64,000 nucleotides of DNA, taken from contig CM073196.1 in assembly GCA_037042915.1 (NCBI GenBank), positions 3,782,001 through 3,846,000 on the forward strand, written 5' to 3'. Shown here one piece after another: positions 1 to 9,872 of the stretch. The stretch is from Auricularia sp. M13. Lineage: Eukaryota > Basidiomycota > Agaricomycetes > Auriculariales > Auriculariaceae. The position numbers and the translations under genes are program-made. The stretch's first letter is position 1, and the number at the start of each line of letters is the position of its first letter. The notes under the pieces were generated by a model. It ran no database searches. It was given only the letters and a program-made list of their open reading frames with translations, and had not been told where the DNA came from.

Positions 1-1
1 G

Positions 2-2335
2 CGTGCCGCGCGTCGAGCTGCGCGCTCAGTGGAAGCTGCAAGTGGATGCACAGCTGGCGAAAAACACTCGTATGCTCACTTCACGGCACCCGAAGCATAT
101 GTACACGCTGACCGCATTTCAGGACTTTCGGCCAATGCGGGCGACAAGGCGATCGACGAGATCCTTGTCGCCCTCGCGACAGTGCAGGACTACAAGGACG
201 AAATCCGCGACCTGCGCAAGGAGCTACGGAAGGCGCACGCGCTCACCGCTGGCCAGTTGCAAAAGACCACCGCGGCGCTGGAAGCCGCGCGACGAAACCT
301 CGAGACGACGGAGTCGCGCGTCGTTGCATTACACGCGACGTTGGGCACCGAGCGCTGTCGCCGCCTGGAGGAGATGCGCGGCAATGCATACGTGTGCGCG
401 GCGTCAATGCACGCGCTATGCGTGCGGCCATTCGGGCTAATCTCGTCAAGCACAAGTTCGAACATCGCAAGGTGGAACGCGCGTACAGGCACCAAGTTCT
501 CGGTGAGTTGCATTGCAGTGCAATAGGCCGGCACGCATACTAACGCCAGGTCCAGAGGCCCGCGAGCACAGCCAAACGAAAGACGCAATCCAGCGTCGCG
601 AGCAAACCCTAACGGCACAGGTCAAGAAGTACAACGCCTTGGTCGACAACATGAGACGGCTCGCGCGGCAGGGTCTAAAGCCTCCTGGGCGGTCACCACT
701 GCCCAAGACGTTGGAGGCGAAGAAGCTGTTCAAGCTGGACGTAGACGACGAAATCTGGCAGGAAGACCCAGGCCTCGGGCCACAGGACGAAGGCGACATC
801 CCGCGCTGGCAGGCCGACGACAACGTCAAGCGTGGCATACTCGCATTGCTGGAGGAAGATCGGTGTCTGGAGGAGATGGAGCGGCTCGACGCCGAGCAAG
901 CCGCGTTGGCGCAGTGGTGGAAGGAAGAAGACAGTGCCATGCGCGCGTTCTGCGCAGAGGCTTCGGGTACGCGCTGCGTGATAGCTGCCAGAGCATCGCT
1001 GACATCACTATTAGGGGGTAGCAGTGTTCTGGGTGCGATAGAGCGTCGATTGGAGACTCACCGACGTATGCTGCAGGTCTGGCAGCACGATCTCAGGTCC
1101 TGCGCGCTTGGGCTCCGCTTCGCAGCCGCTACAGATACAACAGCCCGAGAAGAAGAAGCGCGGAGTTTCTCAATGTCGCCGCCGCCGTCGCCGCGCGAGG
1201 TCGACTCGGATGACGCGTCAGACGCATATTCCGATATCCAGGAAGATGACGACCCATTCCTCGTGGATATCCTCGATGCGATGGTGCTGAAGGATGAAGG
1301 AGATGGAGATGGGGGGGGGGGAGGAGGTGAACGCGATGGCGTCGCAGCTGCAAGATGCTGCGGATATACGGGCAGACGCTCAGGTGAGCACTTCGAGTTG
1401 GAGGAAGGTGCTACTGATACAGACCTCGTCGACGCAGCAGGACGTCATGGAGGACTCTGAACCTGAGTCTATACGCGACGCGACGCGACCGAAGAGAACG
1501 CGGGCGGTCCGCTGGGTATATCAGGCTGGCGACTTCAGGTGCTGGGACGAAGACGTCGACCGTATGGCCCAGCGTACCGCCTGGTTATCGGGACCGGGCC
1601 TTACGGTTTTCTTGCAGCACTCACTGGAGCAATCGGGCCAGCAGAACATCAGCGTCTTGCACTCGGTCATTCTGGCCGACATCGAGTCGTATGCAAATTT
1701 CAGTACGGACGGCAACGCGGCGGGAGCCGAGACCAGCAAGAAGCATGTGGTTCTGGCTCTCAAAAGGGTTCGCACATTCAATTCACGTATGATTGCGGCT
1801 CCAAGTTGACTTTGCAGGCCGTTGCGCCGTCTCGGGCTCGGAAATGGTTGATGCTAGGCCATGTACCGAACCCGGGACACTGGACGCTTCTGGAAATCCG
1901 GTGGCCGCAGCGAGCGATCCACTTCTACGACAGCTTCTCGCGCGTCGGGGGGTACGCAAACCGTCTAGAAAAACTGACGCGCATGCTCTTGGACATATGC
2001 GGCGAGGTTTTTGGTGACGACGTCAGCGGCAAAGACTTCCAGTGGCATGGGGAACAGGTACGCGATCCGTGCTTTGCTATATGACCGGGGAGGGAATGAC
2101 ACCATTACAGCGTGAGAGCAGGCAGACCAACGGCTGGGACTGCGGTCCGTTCGCGGCGGCCGATGCGGTGAATCTGATGACCGCGGATATTCCGAGTTCA
2201 TTGACGCAGAGCGACATGATGAACTGGCGGGAACGTATGGTTGCTGCGGTGCGTCCACTCAGGGTCATAGACAGTGAAAAGGCTCGCAGTGCCGCGACGG
2301 GTGTAGCGATCGAGGTTATAGAGATATCTGACTAG
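2..2335 (+). mobile_element. 3' part of a KDZ-type transposase gene with a Ulp1 (C48) protease domain
   Basis: The gene enters from the left edge. One stretch has the layout of the C-terminal part of CxC1/KDZ transposases: a HKFEHRKVERAYRHQ helix, KKYNALVDN, KLDVDDEIWQ, then VKRGILALLEEDRCLEEM (about bases 418-970). A clean intron at 503-549 joins the first two parts. Downstream are the three Ulp1 cysteine-protease blocks: GHWTLL (His), IHFYDSF (Asp) and NGWDCGPF (Cys), with a further intron near 2058-2110. The protein ends at 2335 with VIEISD. Upstream of about base 400 the homologous reading lies in frame 2 and then moves to frame 1 without a visible splice acceptor, so the copy may carry a frameshift. 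A G-run near 1312 makes the middle frame uncertain. KDZ elements are cut-and-paste DNA transposons of fungi, some carrying Ulp1 domains. The N-terminal zinc region and most of the DDE core lie outside the window. Confidence 0.72.
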
Positions 2336-2428
2336 GCGTGCTTGATGAAGATTGGTGCAGGCGTCCGTACATAAACTGCTGAACGAATATAGGCTTTTGA
2401 TAGCATGCTAGCACTCTCCTGTGGCTGT

Positions 2429-3057
2429 AGTCACGACTAGGCGCGACACTGCTAGCAGGATACCCGGCGATGAGACAGTCACGACTGCAAAATCATCATA
2501 GTCGTGCTTTTTTGCAAGAGAACAGTCGCGACTAGGCAGAGGGGCAAAATGAACGGATTCTTTGCAAGAGCTCATCGATCTTATGCGCCCTTTCAGGATC
2601 CATTTGCTGAGTGTGGTGCCCTTACGCGATGTGCTTTATAGTCATAACTGCTCGACTCACAGGAATCCCGGGATTTGCCGCAGTGCGACCGTCGGCCACA
2701 TCGTCTCGACAGAAGCAATGCAAAGGTACGTGGGTGAGGTGGTATACTGATTGACAGTCGTATTGGTTCACTCCGGCTGCATAAACATGAGATAGTCGCG
2801 ACTGAAACAGCGACTGGGCAGCCATAGTCGTGACTGATTCTCAGGTGCGCTGCGTGTAGTCGTGACTACGATGGATTTCCAGACAAGACCCGTAGTCGTG
2901 GATATGCTACCTGCAAAGCACGAGAGACAAAACAAAATGGGTATCTCCGAGAAAGTCGGGACTGAGATTGGATCGTGGCGAACGAGTCACGACTGAAAGA
3001 GCTCTGGCTAACCATAGTCGTGACTGTCCGTTCAGTGAATTGCAGCTAGTCACGACT
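2429..3057. repeat. Left array of the palindrome AGTCRYGACT
   Basis: Nine exact copies of AGTCACGACT, AGTCGTGACT or AGTCGCGACT start at 2429, 2477, 2524, 2794, 2826, 2858, 2985, 3016 and 3048. Several near-copies lie between them (for example near 2499, 2953 and 3084). Within sub-blocks the starts are 31-32 bases apart, about three helical turns. No convincing coding region lies in this interval. The arrangement resembles subterminal transposase-binding repeats of DNA transposons; that role is inference. Confidence 0.85.
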
Positions 3058-3059
3058 AC

Positions 3060-3740
3060 GCAGAATTCCCGCACGAGATCACATAGTCGTGCCTATCCGC
3101 TCCGAGCAGACATAAGCAAGACCAACTTCATTAAGGACAACTTCAAGCGCGCTGCATGTCGCGAGTACAAGTACTGTAATGAATTGACCACGCAGCCAGC
3201 TGGATGCGCATGACCTGACGTTGAGCACGAGATGTGCCGGCGATGGCGGCGCGATAATCGCGAATGGCCCGCTGCCTGAAGTTGGAGGTCGTCTCTACGT
3301 GTTGTGCGGCTCTCAGAGAAGTCCAATGAAGGGATTCAAGCCTTGACTCACCATCTAGCCTGGTGTGGACTGCATACCAGCGGTGAATGAAGAGGTGGTA
3401 GACAGTGCAGCGGCTCAGCCGGATCGAGAGAGCCGCCCTGCATTCGTAGTATGCAGCGCCAGCGCGTCGCCGGTATTCCGAGGGGGACTCTGGGTATTTA
3501 TTTCATGAACGAAATACGTTGTGCGGATGCGGCAGACGTGCCGTTCACAGAAATCGGGTTGGACTGCACCCAATGGTCAAGGAAGGCGCTGAACACGGTG
3601 CAGCGTCTGAAGCCCGTCCGCGGCGCAGTCTCGCGGTAGGTCCTAGAAACTGCTCCGGATGTGGGTAGCATCGGGGAGATGAGGGGAAGAGGAAGGATGG
3701 GATGATAGGACCGCGAAAGAAAGGACAAGATGATTGACTC
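3060..3740. other. Spacer between two palindrome arrays, no gene seen
   Basis: Only short ORFs with no recognisable protein features occur here. One degenerate copy of the palindrome is at about 3084. I see no RNA gene or terminal repeat. Confidence 0.5.
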
Positions 3741-3741
3741 T

Positions 3742-3919
3742 AGTCACGACTAATCAAGTGCGGAGCAAAGCAAAGTCGTGACTAGCGCGCTAAAGTCGTT
3801 GGCGCGCGCCAAAGTCGTGACTGGCGCGCGCCAAAGTCGTGACTGCCCGCGTCAGCCAAAGTCGCGACTTTGGCTCGCGCGCTGCTCCGCGACTTTGGCT
3901 GACGCGGGCAGTCACGACT
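3742..3919. repeat. Second AGTCRYGACT array, with a CGCGCC-rich filler
   Basis: Six exact copies start at 3742, 3774, 3813, 3835, 3860 and 3910, separated by GGCGCGCGCC-like filler. The first two are 32 bases apart, matching the spacing of the left array. The block sits about 215 bases upstream of the unknown gene at 4135. Confidence 0.85.
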
Positions 3920-3921
3920 TT
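3833..3921. repeat. Perfect 34-base inverted repeat with a 21-base loop
   Basis: Bases 3833-3866 and 3888-3921 are exact reverse complements. Each arm carries an AGTCRYGACT core near its outer end and ends in AAAGTCGCG or its complement at the loop side. It would fold as a very stable hairpin. A role as a cruciform or transposase-binding site is inference. Confidence 0.85.
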
Positions 3922-4134
3922 CTGGATCCTGGGGCTGCGCGCTCGCAGCTGCAGAGAGTAAGTTTGGAGGCGAACCGCCGCGGAGGCGCGCCGCCATAGA
4001 AAGTGAAGAATGGAAGGCGCACAGCCACCTGTTCAAAACAGGCTTGCACGGCCCCGAGCACTGCCACAAGCGCGTTGGGTCAAATACTGGGAGCCCTCGC
4101 GCGCGTCGACCGTGTTTGTCTGATTATCCCCACC

Positions 4135-5555
4135 ATGGTCCGCGCTGCCTACGTTATGCCGACAAACGCTGCCGACGAGGTCGCGCAGTTCGGCTATGTG
4201 CTCGAGTCTGTGGACACCCTGGCGGACCTGCCAGAGGACTTTGTGTGTTGCAACGACGACCACCGCGACGAACTGCTGTCGGAGAACACTGAGTGTCTCA
4301 ACTGCGTTGGACGCCTGCCGAAGGCCTGTGAGCCTGTGAGATACCCTCGTGACCTCTTTGTAAGCTGCCCGCAGCCTGGTTCGCTGTTCAATGCTAACGC
4401 ACGCCACAGCCGGTAGTCTTCGTGAACGGCGACGGTATCGTCTGCTGCTATCTTCTGGCTGCGTACGCCCCCATCGCCGCCGACCTGCTGAACACTGGGC
4501 CTCGTTCACCTGACTGGATGAAGCGGCTGTTCGAGTTGCTCGTTCGCATCTTCCTCACGTATAGACTCGTCACATCAGCGTTCAAAGGGCGCCCGAGGGC
4601 TGTCATTATACGTTCCAAGAAGCACTGGGCAGATCGCGCGTCTAGACTGATCGAGCCTGCGCTCGCTGACCATGTGATCGACGAGGGCTCAAAGCTGTGG
4701 AACATCTCGCTGGCTCTTGGGGCTGCTTTCGTGGAGATGCTCGATGATCCGTCCCGCATGCCTGCTGCGCTCGGAGTCCCACTCGAGAAGGCCCAAGTTG
4801 CCTTCGATTACTACCAGCACGGTCTCTCGAACTCTCTGCCGGCGTTCAAGGCTTGCATATACTGCCATAACGACCCGAACGCGAAGGGAAAGGCCCGCAA
4901 AAACCGCATCCTACGCGTGTGCATGGTGTTTTCGAACCGCCGGTGCTGCCTGGGCTGTGACATACAGAGTCGGCGGTTTCGCATTTGCTTCGACCCGGAC
5001 GCCGAAGTCGACTCGGACGCAACCATGAGCGCGGCCGGCGACACGGACGGCGATGCGGACCGCGGCGCGGACGGTGCCGCGCACGGCAGCGCAACCGAGG
5101 TGAGTCTGAGAACTTTCTCATGGATTTGCCGCTGACGAACTGCATAGCTTGACCTGCCAACCGTGTCAGCAAAGCGGCGGAGGCCGGCGGCGTCGGGCCC
5201 CGCGTCAAGCACTCGATCCGCCCAGAAGCGACCGCGCCGGGCGCGGAAAGCAAAGCCCAAGGCGTCCCGCGCGACTCGTCGCGGAAACCACGTCGATTCC
5301 GATGGCGACAATGAGGGCAAGGACGCGACGGTCACGAAGGCAATGAAAAGCATTCGGCGCAAGCTGACAAAACTCGAGAAGGGGCAGAAGGAAACCCAGG
5401 AGAGCATCAACGAACTCCGTGGGGAGCTGCGCAGGTTGGTAAAGGCCGTAGCACCTCGTGCCGCGTCCACCGACGTCGAGGCTGAATCCTCCGATGACTC
5501 GTCTGCTGTTGTAATCGCTGCTGTACCGCCCGGAGTTATGTCCCCGGAGCTGTAG
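4135..5555 (+). CDS. Unrecognised Cys-rich protein with a basic tail and coiled coil
   Basis: Three exons, 4135-4359, 4410-5099 and 5148-5555, give 440 residues. Both introns (50 and 48 bases) have good GT/AG ends and keep phase. I chose the ATG at 4135 because of its strong CACCATGG context; the frame is open further upstream. The N-terminal part has a small Cys cluster (CCNDD, then CLNCVGRLPKAC). The middle has a hydrophobic helical region and a second cluster (CIYCHND, then CCLGCD) that could bind zinc. An acidic linker follows, then a strongly basic stretch (KRRRPAA, KRPRRARKAKPKA) that looks like a nuclear or DNA-binding signal, and a heptad-like coiled coil (IRRKLTKLEKGQKETQES). It is flanked on both sides by AGTCRYGACT arrays, which suggests that it travels with that repeat system. 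I do not recognise the family. Confidence 0.7.
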
Positions 5556-5630
5556 TCTCGGTTTCGTGTAATAGATAACTTTCGCCTTGAAGTGACTGAG
5601 CCAATCAACCGTCGCGAGCACGATAAAAGC

Positions 5631-5753
5631 CAGTCACGACTTTGTACAGGCTGTGGTGCGGCTCAGTCACGACTTTGTACAGGCTGTGGTGCGGCTCAGT
5701 CGCGACTATGGCTGCAGTTCAGTCGCGACTGATGTGCGGATTCAGTCACGACT
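5631..5753. repeat. Right array of AGTCRYGACT, including two 33-base tandem units
   Basis: Exact palindromes start at 5632, 5665, 5698, 5721 and 5744. The first two sit in a perfect tandem duplication of a 33-base unit (5631-5663 and 5664-5696) containing TTTGTACAGG and CTGTGGTGCGGCT. The array begins 75 bases after the stop codon of the unknown gene, mirroring the arrays upstream of it. Confidence 0.85.
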
Positions 5754-6709
5754 AATGCTTCAGTGTAGTTGCGACCGACGGTGTTGTTCAGACGAGGCGC
5801 GCTTATGTAGAGACTGAGACAACGCAAGCCTAGGGAGATGAAGACATCGATAAGAGACGGAGGCGAGTAAACAACATCTGTTGTGCGTGATCGAGCACGT
5901 CAAGCTGAGGGCGAGTCGACCGTGGAGTCCCGCGGCAGCGAATCTCGGTGGCTGGTGAGGACGGACGGCCTCCGTCTTGGAGGGGGGGGAGGACATGAGT
6001 GCGGTCAGAAAGGAAGGCTGGGAAGCCCGCGTAGGCCAATTGCAGTTATAATATGACGGAAACCGAGAAAGTCGTGACTACCAGGTAGGCCGCGCTGGGG
6101 GACTCTGATGGAAGTCGCGACTTTGCGAAGGGGCTGAGGGATCTGGTCTAGATTACCACAGCTGTAGCAGCTCATACAGTGCTCTGAAAACCATGTGTAG
6201 CCGCTCGTGCTGCTGTGGTGTTAACCCCTGCGCGAACGAGGTATATGCCGTCATAGCCCTATCAGCGTGTTGTTGAACAGACTCTTGATTAATCCGGTTA
6301 TGAGAATTGGAATACGACCACCAAAGTCTGTATCAGCGCACCGTTCGCACGAATGGGATGTACGCGAAACCACAAGTAGTAGTAGAGAAGCATCAGGTCA
6401 CTGCTCTCACGCTCGGGTACGAGACTTAGGCTGTCACTGCGGGCTCTAGGCATGGCTCTTGAACACGGAGACGACTGCTGTGCTCAAATAGGCAACGTTT
6501 ACGGAGTTGCGCCTCTTATAGCCAGGGATGGAGATCTTGATCGGGGTCTAGTCAAGACTGGTGCGTCATGGCCAGGGTGCAGTCGCCAGCTCAGTCGCGA
6601 CTGAGGTAAACCCACAGGCAACGAGGGTACGAGGGGAGAAAGTCCCGGCTAGTCAGGACTGTATCCTGCACCACCGGCAGGGACCATCTTATACACGGAA
6701 GGGATACGC
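5754..6709. other. Gene-less stretch with three more palindromes
   Basis: Exact AGTCRYGACT copies start at 6070, 6113 and 6593, with degenerate copies near 6551 and 6652. A few short ORFs are present but none has recognisable protein character. The right edge of the repeat territory is about 6.66 kb. Confidence 0.5.
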
Positions 6710-7555
6710 CTACTTAGGTCTATAGAAGGGAGGCCTGAGCTGCAACTCGCGAAGGGGTCTATAGGACCCAGACAACGAGTAGCGGCTAATCTCTGCAGTG
6801 GATGCGAGCCGCCAGATTGCGTCGGCAGCAATCAAATCCAGAATCTCGACGTTGAGATCATCGGATAACAGTGCTGTGCACTGCTGTTGCAGAATAGACA
6901 CCATGGCATTGATCTCGTATGAACCGATCCAGCCGTCCGCGAGGATTCGTGACAGACCGCCCATGGTCAAGTCCTCGTGCACATTTGAGACATCGGTAGT
7001 CCATGTTGCTGTCTCCAGAAATAGCCGCGTCCTGGCAAGATGTGAATCAAGCATCGGACCCGCAGTAACATTGCGAAGCTGTACAGCATCTAGCCATCGA
7101 AGAGACGTGTGCCACTGTTCCCGTGCTACACAAATAGGATGAAGCGCCAGCCAGAGCTGAATCACCCAAAGTGGTAATACATCCTGAGAGAAGGGATGGC
7201 GGAGTGACTTTCCATCCAGCCATGCCTGCATCACGAGCGGGCCAAGACTGGACAGAAATGCGACGGGTAGCAGCGGATGTCCAAGTGCAGCAGTATCAAC
7301 GGAGGTGGTCGCCGTCGCGTGCACAAACAGATTGGCGGGTGTCAAGCCTGGGGGTGCATGCGCCAGAACAGTGGGCAGCTTCAGCTGTGCAAGCTGATGA
7401 CAGTGAAGCGTGGATGGCGGAAGGCGTGCGACGTAATCGGGAGGTATAGCAAGTGCTGCCGCCGCATATTCCTTGACAAAGCGGGGAATGTCATGGACAG
7501 ACTTCCCTGTGCCTATCCAGACAGCAGGGTCAAATGTAGCGTCGGCTTGGTCCAT
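6710..7555 (-). CDS. Hypothetical 281-residue protein, possibly a truncated transposon-borne ORF
   Basis: A single open frame starts with ATG at 7555 and ends at 6710. The protein is mostly helical and Leu/Ala/Trp-rich. Near residues 205-240 it has GGLSRILADGWIGSYEINAMVSIL, split here as GGLSRILADGW and IGSYEINAM. This resembles the region just before the catalytic core in Ulp1-domain proteins carried by mushroom transposons. No His-Asp-Cys protease blocks follow: the frame stops after PPFYRPK and I see no downstream exon. It lies at the edge of the palindrome-repeat territory. It may be the front part of a decayed Ulp1-type ORF or an unrelated orphan gene. The family call is weak. Confidence 0.4.
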   Translation of the reverse strand: MDQADATFDPAVWIGTGKSVHDIPRFVKEYAAAALAIPPDYVARLPPSTLHCHQLAQLKLPTVLAHAPPGLTPANLFVHATATTSVDTAALGHPLLPVAFLSSLGPLVMQAWLDGKSLRHPFSQDVLPLWVIQLWLALHPICVAREQWHTSLRWLDAVQLRNVTAGPMLDSHLARTRLFLETATWTTDVSNVHEDLTMGGLSRILADGWIGSYEINAMVSILQQQCTALLSDDLNVEILDLIAADAIWRLASTAEISRYSLSGSYRPLRELQLRPPFYRPK

Positions 7556-8024
7556 GAAAAGGCGGGGTAAGGTGCGAGTAGATCGTCAACCGGATGCAGA
7601 TCATTTGAGTCTGCCACCGGTAACTGTAACATTCATGGGTAACACTGAAGCTAATCGTAGTTGTAATGTGTAATGGTCACTCATGAATGATGATGGGTAT
7701 CCAGCACAGCCACTGATTGATGCCAAGACAATGCCAAGATGAATCTATGGTCGAAAGTCTACAGTACGAGTACTGAGCATCGCCCCATCCCTCAACCGCG
7801 ATGCGGTCGCGTACGACGCGCGCCAGCGCAAAGTAGACAGTTACGACAGCTTTGGTGGGATGGAAGAACCTGTCTGGGAGGACATATGTACGAGGCGAAC
7901 AGCTGTGGTGATAGCGTATTGTCGTTGACCTTGGTGTGGATCTCGGTGTTCCCCGAGGATTCGCACGCTTTCTTGGACAGCACCGTGACGTTAGCGCCAG
8001 GCACGGCACTGCTGCTCATCGAAC
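7556..8024. other. Intergenic, divergent upstream region
   Basis: 469 bases between the reverse ORF and the phosphatase gene. No repeat or RNA gene was recognised. It presumably holds both promoters; I see no clear TATA box. Confidence 0.4.
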
Positions 8025-9546
8025 ATGGCTTCCTCTCCAGCGAGCCATGTCGACCCGGACGCTCTGCTGGTCCAGATAGCATCGTACAATACCAACTTGC
8101 AAGGCAACCGTGGGCTGCCGCAGGACCTTGTAGACTGGCTCAAGCCAACGTTGCAAGTCTCGTCGTTTCTCTCCAACCGCTCTGCGGCCCCGGACATCGT
8201 AGCTGTTGGTTTTCAAGAGCTATTGCCGTTGCATTTTGGGTGTGAGTACTGGGATAGTGCTATGTCATGGTGCTAAAGCCGCTGTCGCAGTGACTGGGAT
8301 GAGCAAGGCCGTTATGCGCACGCGGCAGGACCTGATTCAATCGCAACTCGAGGCGCACGCGCCCAACAAGGAGCGCTATGTGCTGGTCGGCAAGACGGTC
8401 TACGTGGGCTGCGCCATCTTGGTCTACGCGCGCGACGACACCGTCGGCCGGCGCGTGCGCGACGTCCAGACGCAGTGGACCGGCTTCGGGCCTGTCAACA
8501 TGGGCAACAAGAGCGCGGTCGCCGTGCGCTTCCGCGTGGAGGGCCGCGCGGGCCGCCCAGACGAGCTCTTCACCTTCGTCAACGCGCACTTCACCGCGCA
8601 CGCGCACAACGCCCACCACCGCGTGCAGGACTGGGAGCACGTGCTCGCGACGCTGCTGTTCCGCAACCCGGACGGCTCGCTCGCGTCGCTCTACGACACC
8701 TCGCATCTCTTCTTCCACGGCGACCTCAACTTCAGACTGCACATCCCCAAGGACTACATCTCCGACGGCGTTTTCCTCGGCGCTTCAGGCCCCCAGAGCC
8801 ACGACTTGTTGGTGCGGAAATTGCAGACCGAAGAAGGCCGTGAGGAGCTACGCGAGTTTGACGAGCTTTATGTGGGCCAGCGCAACGGCACGCTGCTGCA
8901 AGGTCTGCGCGAGGCCCCATTCTGGAAGTTCAAATGCAGCTACAAGTTCGCCCTGGGCGAGGTCGACCGATATGTGTGCGTACCCTTTATTATTTCTGTT
9001 CAATCCCCCGTCATTATACTTCAATCTGAGGGAATAAATATCGTTCCTTTCTGCTCTGCAACTGTGGCAGCGAGTCTGCCGAAACGTCGAGGCCGAGTGC
9101 TCTCTCGTGCCCATGCTGACGCACCACACAGAAGACAACGCTCGCCAGCATGGACAGACCGCATCCTCTACGCAACCCACTCCGACTCGCCCAGCACGCC
9201 CTCCACGTCCGCCATAACGCCCCTCCTCTACACCACCATCCCCTCCTACACAACGTCGGACCACAAGCCGCTCATCGCGCTCTTCGCCGTGCCCGTCGCG
9301 CCGCCCTCAGCAGCATCGGCGATACCGCTGATCAAACCTCCGCGCGCCGTGCACAAGTACTCGTACTTGAACTACCTGATCACGCGCTGGCGCGGCAAGG
9401 TCGCCGGCTGGGTGCTCGGCTGGCTGTGGTCGCTGCTGTGGTTCGTCGGCGCGGGCAGCTCCGCCATGGGCCTGATGAACTTCATCTTCGGCCTCGGCGC
9501 GCTCAGCTGGTGGCGCCGCCAGCCGCCCGCTGTCACTGTGCCCTAA
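8025..9546 (+). CDS. Tail-anchored inositol polyphosphate 5-phosphatase (INP54-like)
   Basis: Exons 8025-8241, 8291-8975 and 9132-9546 give 438 residues. The protein removes the 5-phosphate of phosphoinositides such as PtdIns(4,5)P2. Visible family blocks are VAVGFQELLPLHFG, NAHFTAHAHN, FFHGDLNFRL (the GDxNxR block), SPAWTDRILY and TSDHKPL. There is no SAC1, SH2 or C2 domain, so it is the short single-domain class. The last 60 residues are hydrophobic (WVLGWLWSLLWFVGAG, then LMNFIFGLGALSWW) and end in a short tail, as in the ER tail-anchored yeast Inp54; this suggests that the enzyme sits on the ER facing the cytosol. The second intron is long (156 bases) but has a GTGCGT donor, a GCTGAC branch site and a CAG acceptor, and it is the choice that keeps phase. 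The gene converges on the MFS transporter. Confidence 0.88.
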
Positions 9547-9872
9547 AGCGTGGATGCTCGGGGCCCAATTTTATCTTTGTAATATGCAGCCAGTACATAC
9601 AGTATCTGACTCGGGCTACTACACATGTTCTCAGCCTGTTGTGACACTTTTCATATTTCTCGCCTTTATACTTCTGCTTGCGCTCGTACATCGTCTTGTC
9701 CTGACTATACAGTAGGTCTGCTTACGTGTATTCTAGCTGAGAGTAGTAGGTATCGAATTGACTAGGGAAGGACATACGAGTACGAGCGACGTACAGCAAC
9801 TGTACTCTACAAGAACAGCGCAGGCGATGCAACAGCATTATCCAGATACAGAGAAACAAATAACCTAAGGTC
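9547..9872. other. Convergent intergenic spacer
   Basis: 326 bases between the 3' ends of two convergent genes. It presumably holds both 3' untranslated regions. No other feature was seen. Confidence 0.4.

Noticed and set aside
2429-3057. CRISPR-like array, since short repeats are spaced about 32 bases apart
   Set aside because: The repeat is a 10-base palindrome with variable core, the spacing breaks into blocks, and the genome is eukaryotic.
8260-8742. Reverse-strand ORF across the phosphatase gene
   Set aside because: It is an antisense shadow of a GC-rich coding exon, with the repetitive charged composition typical of such shadows.
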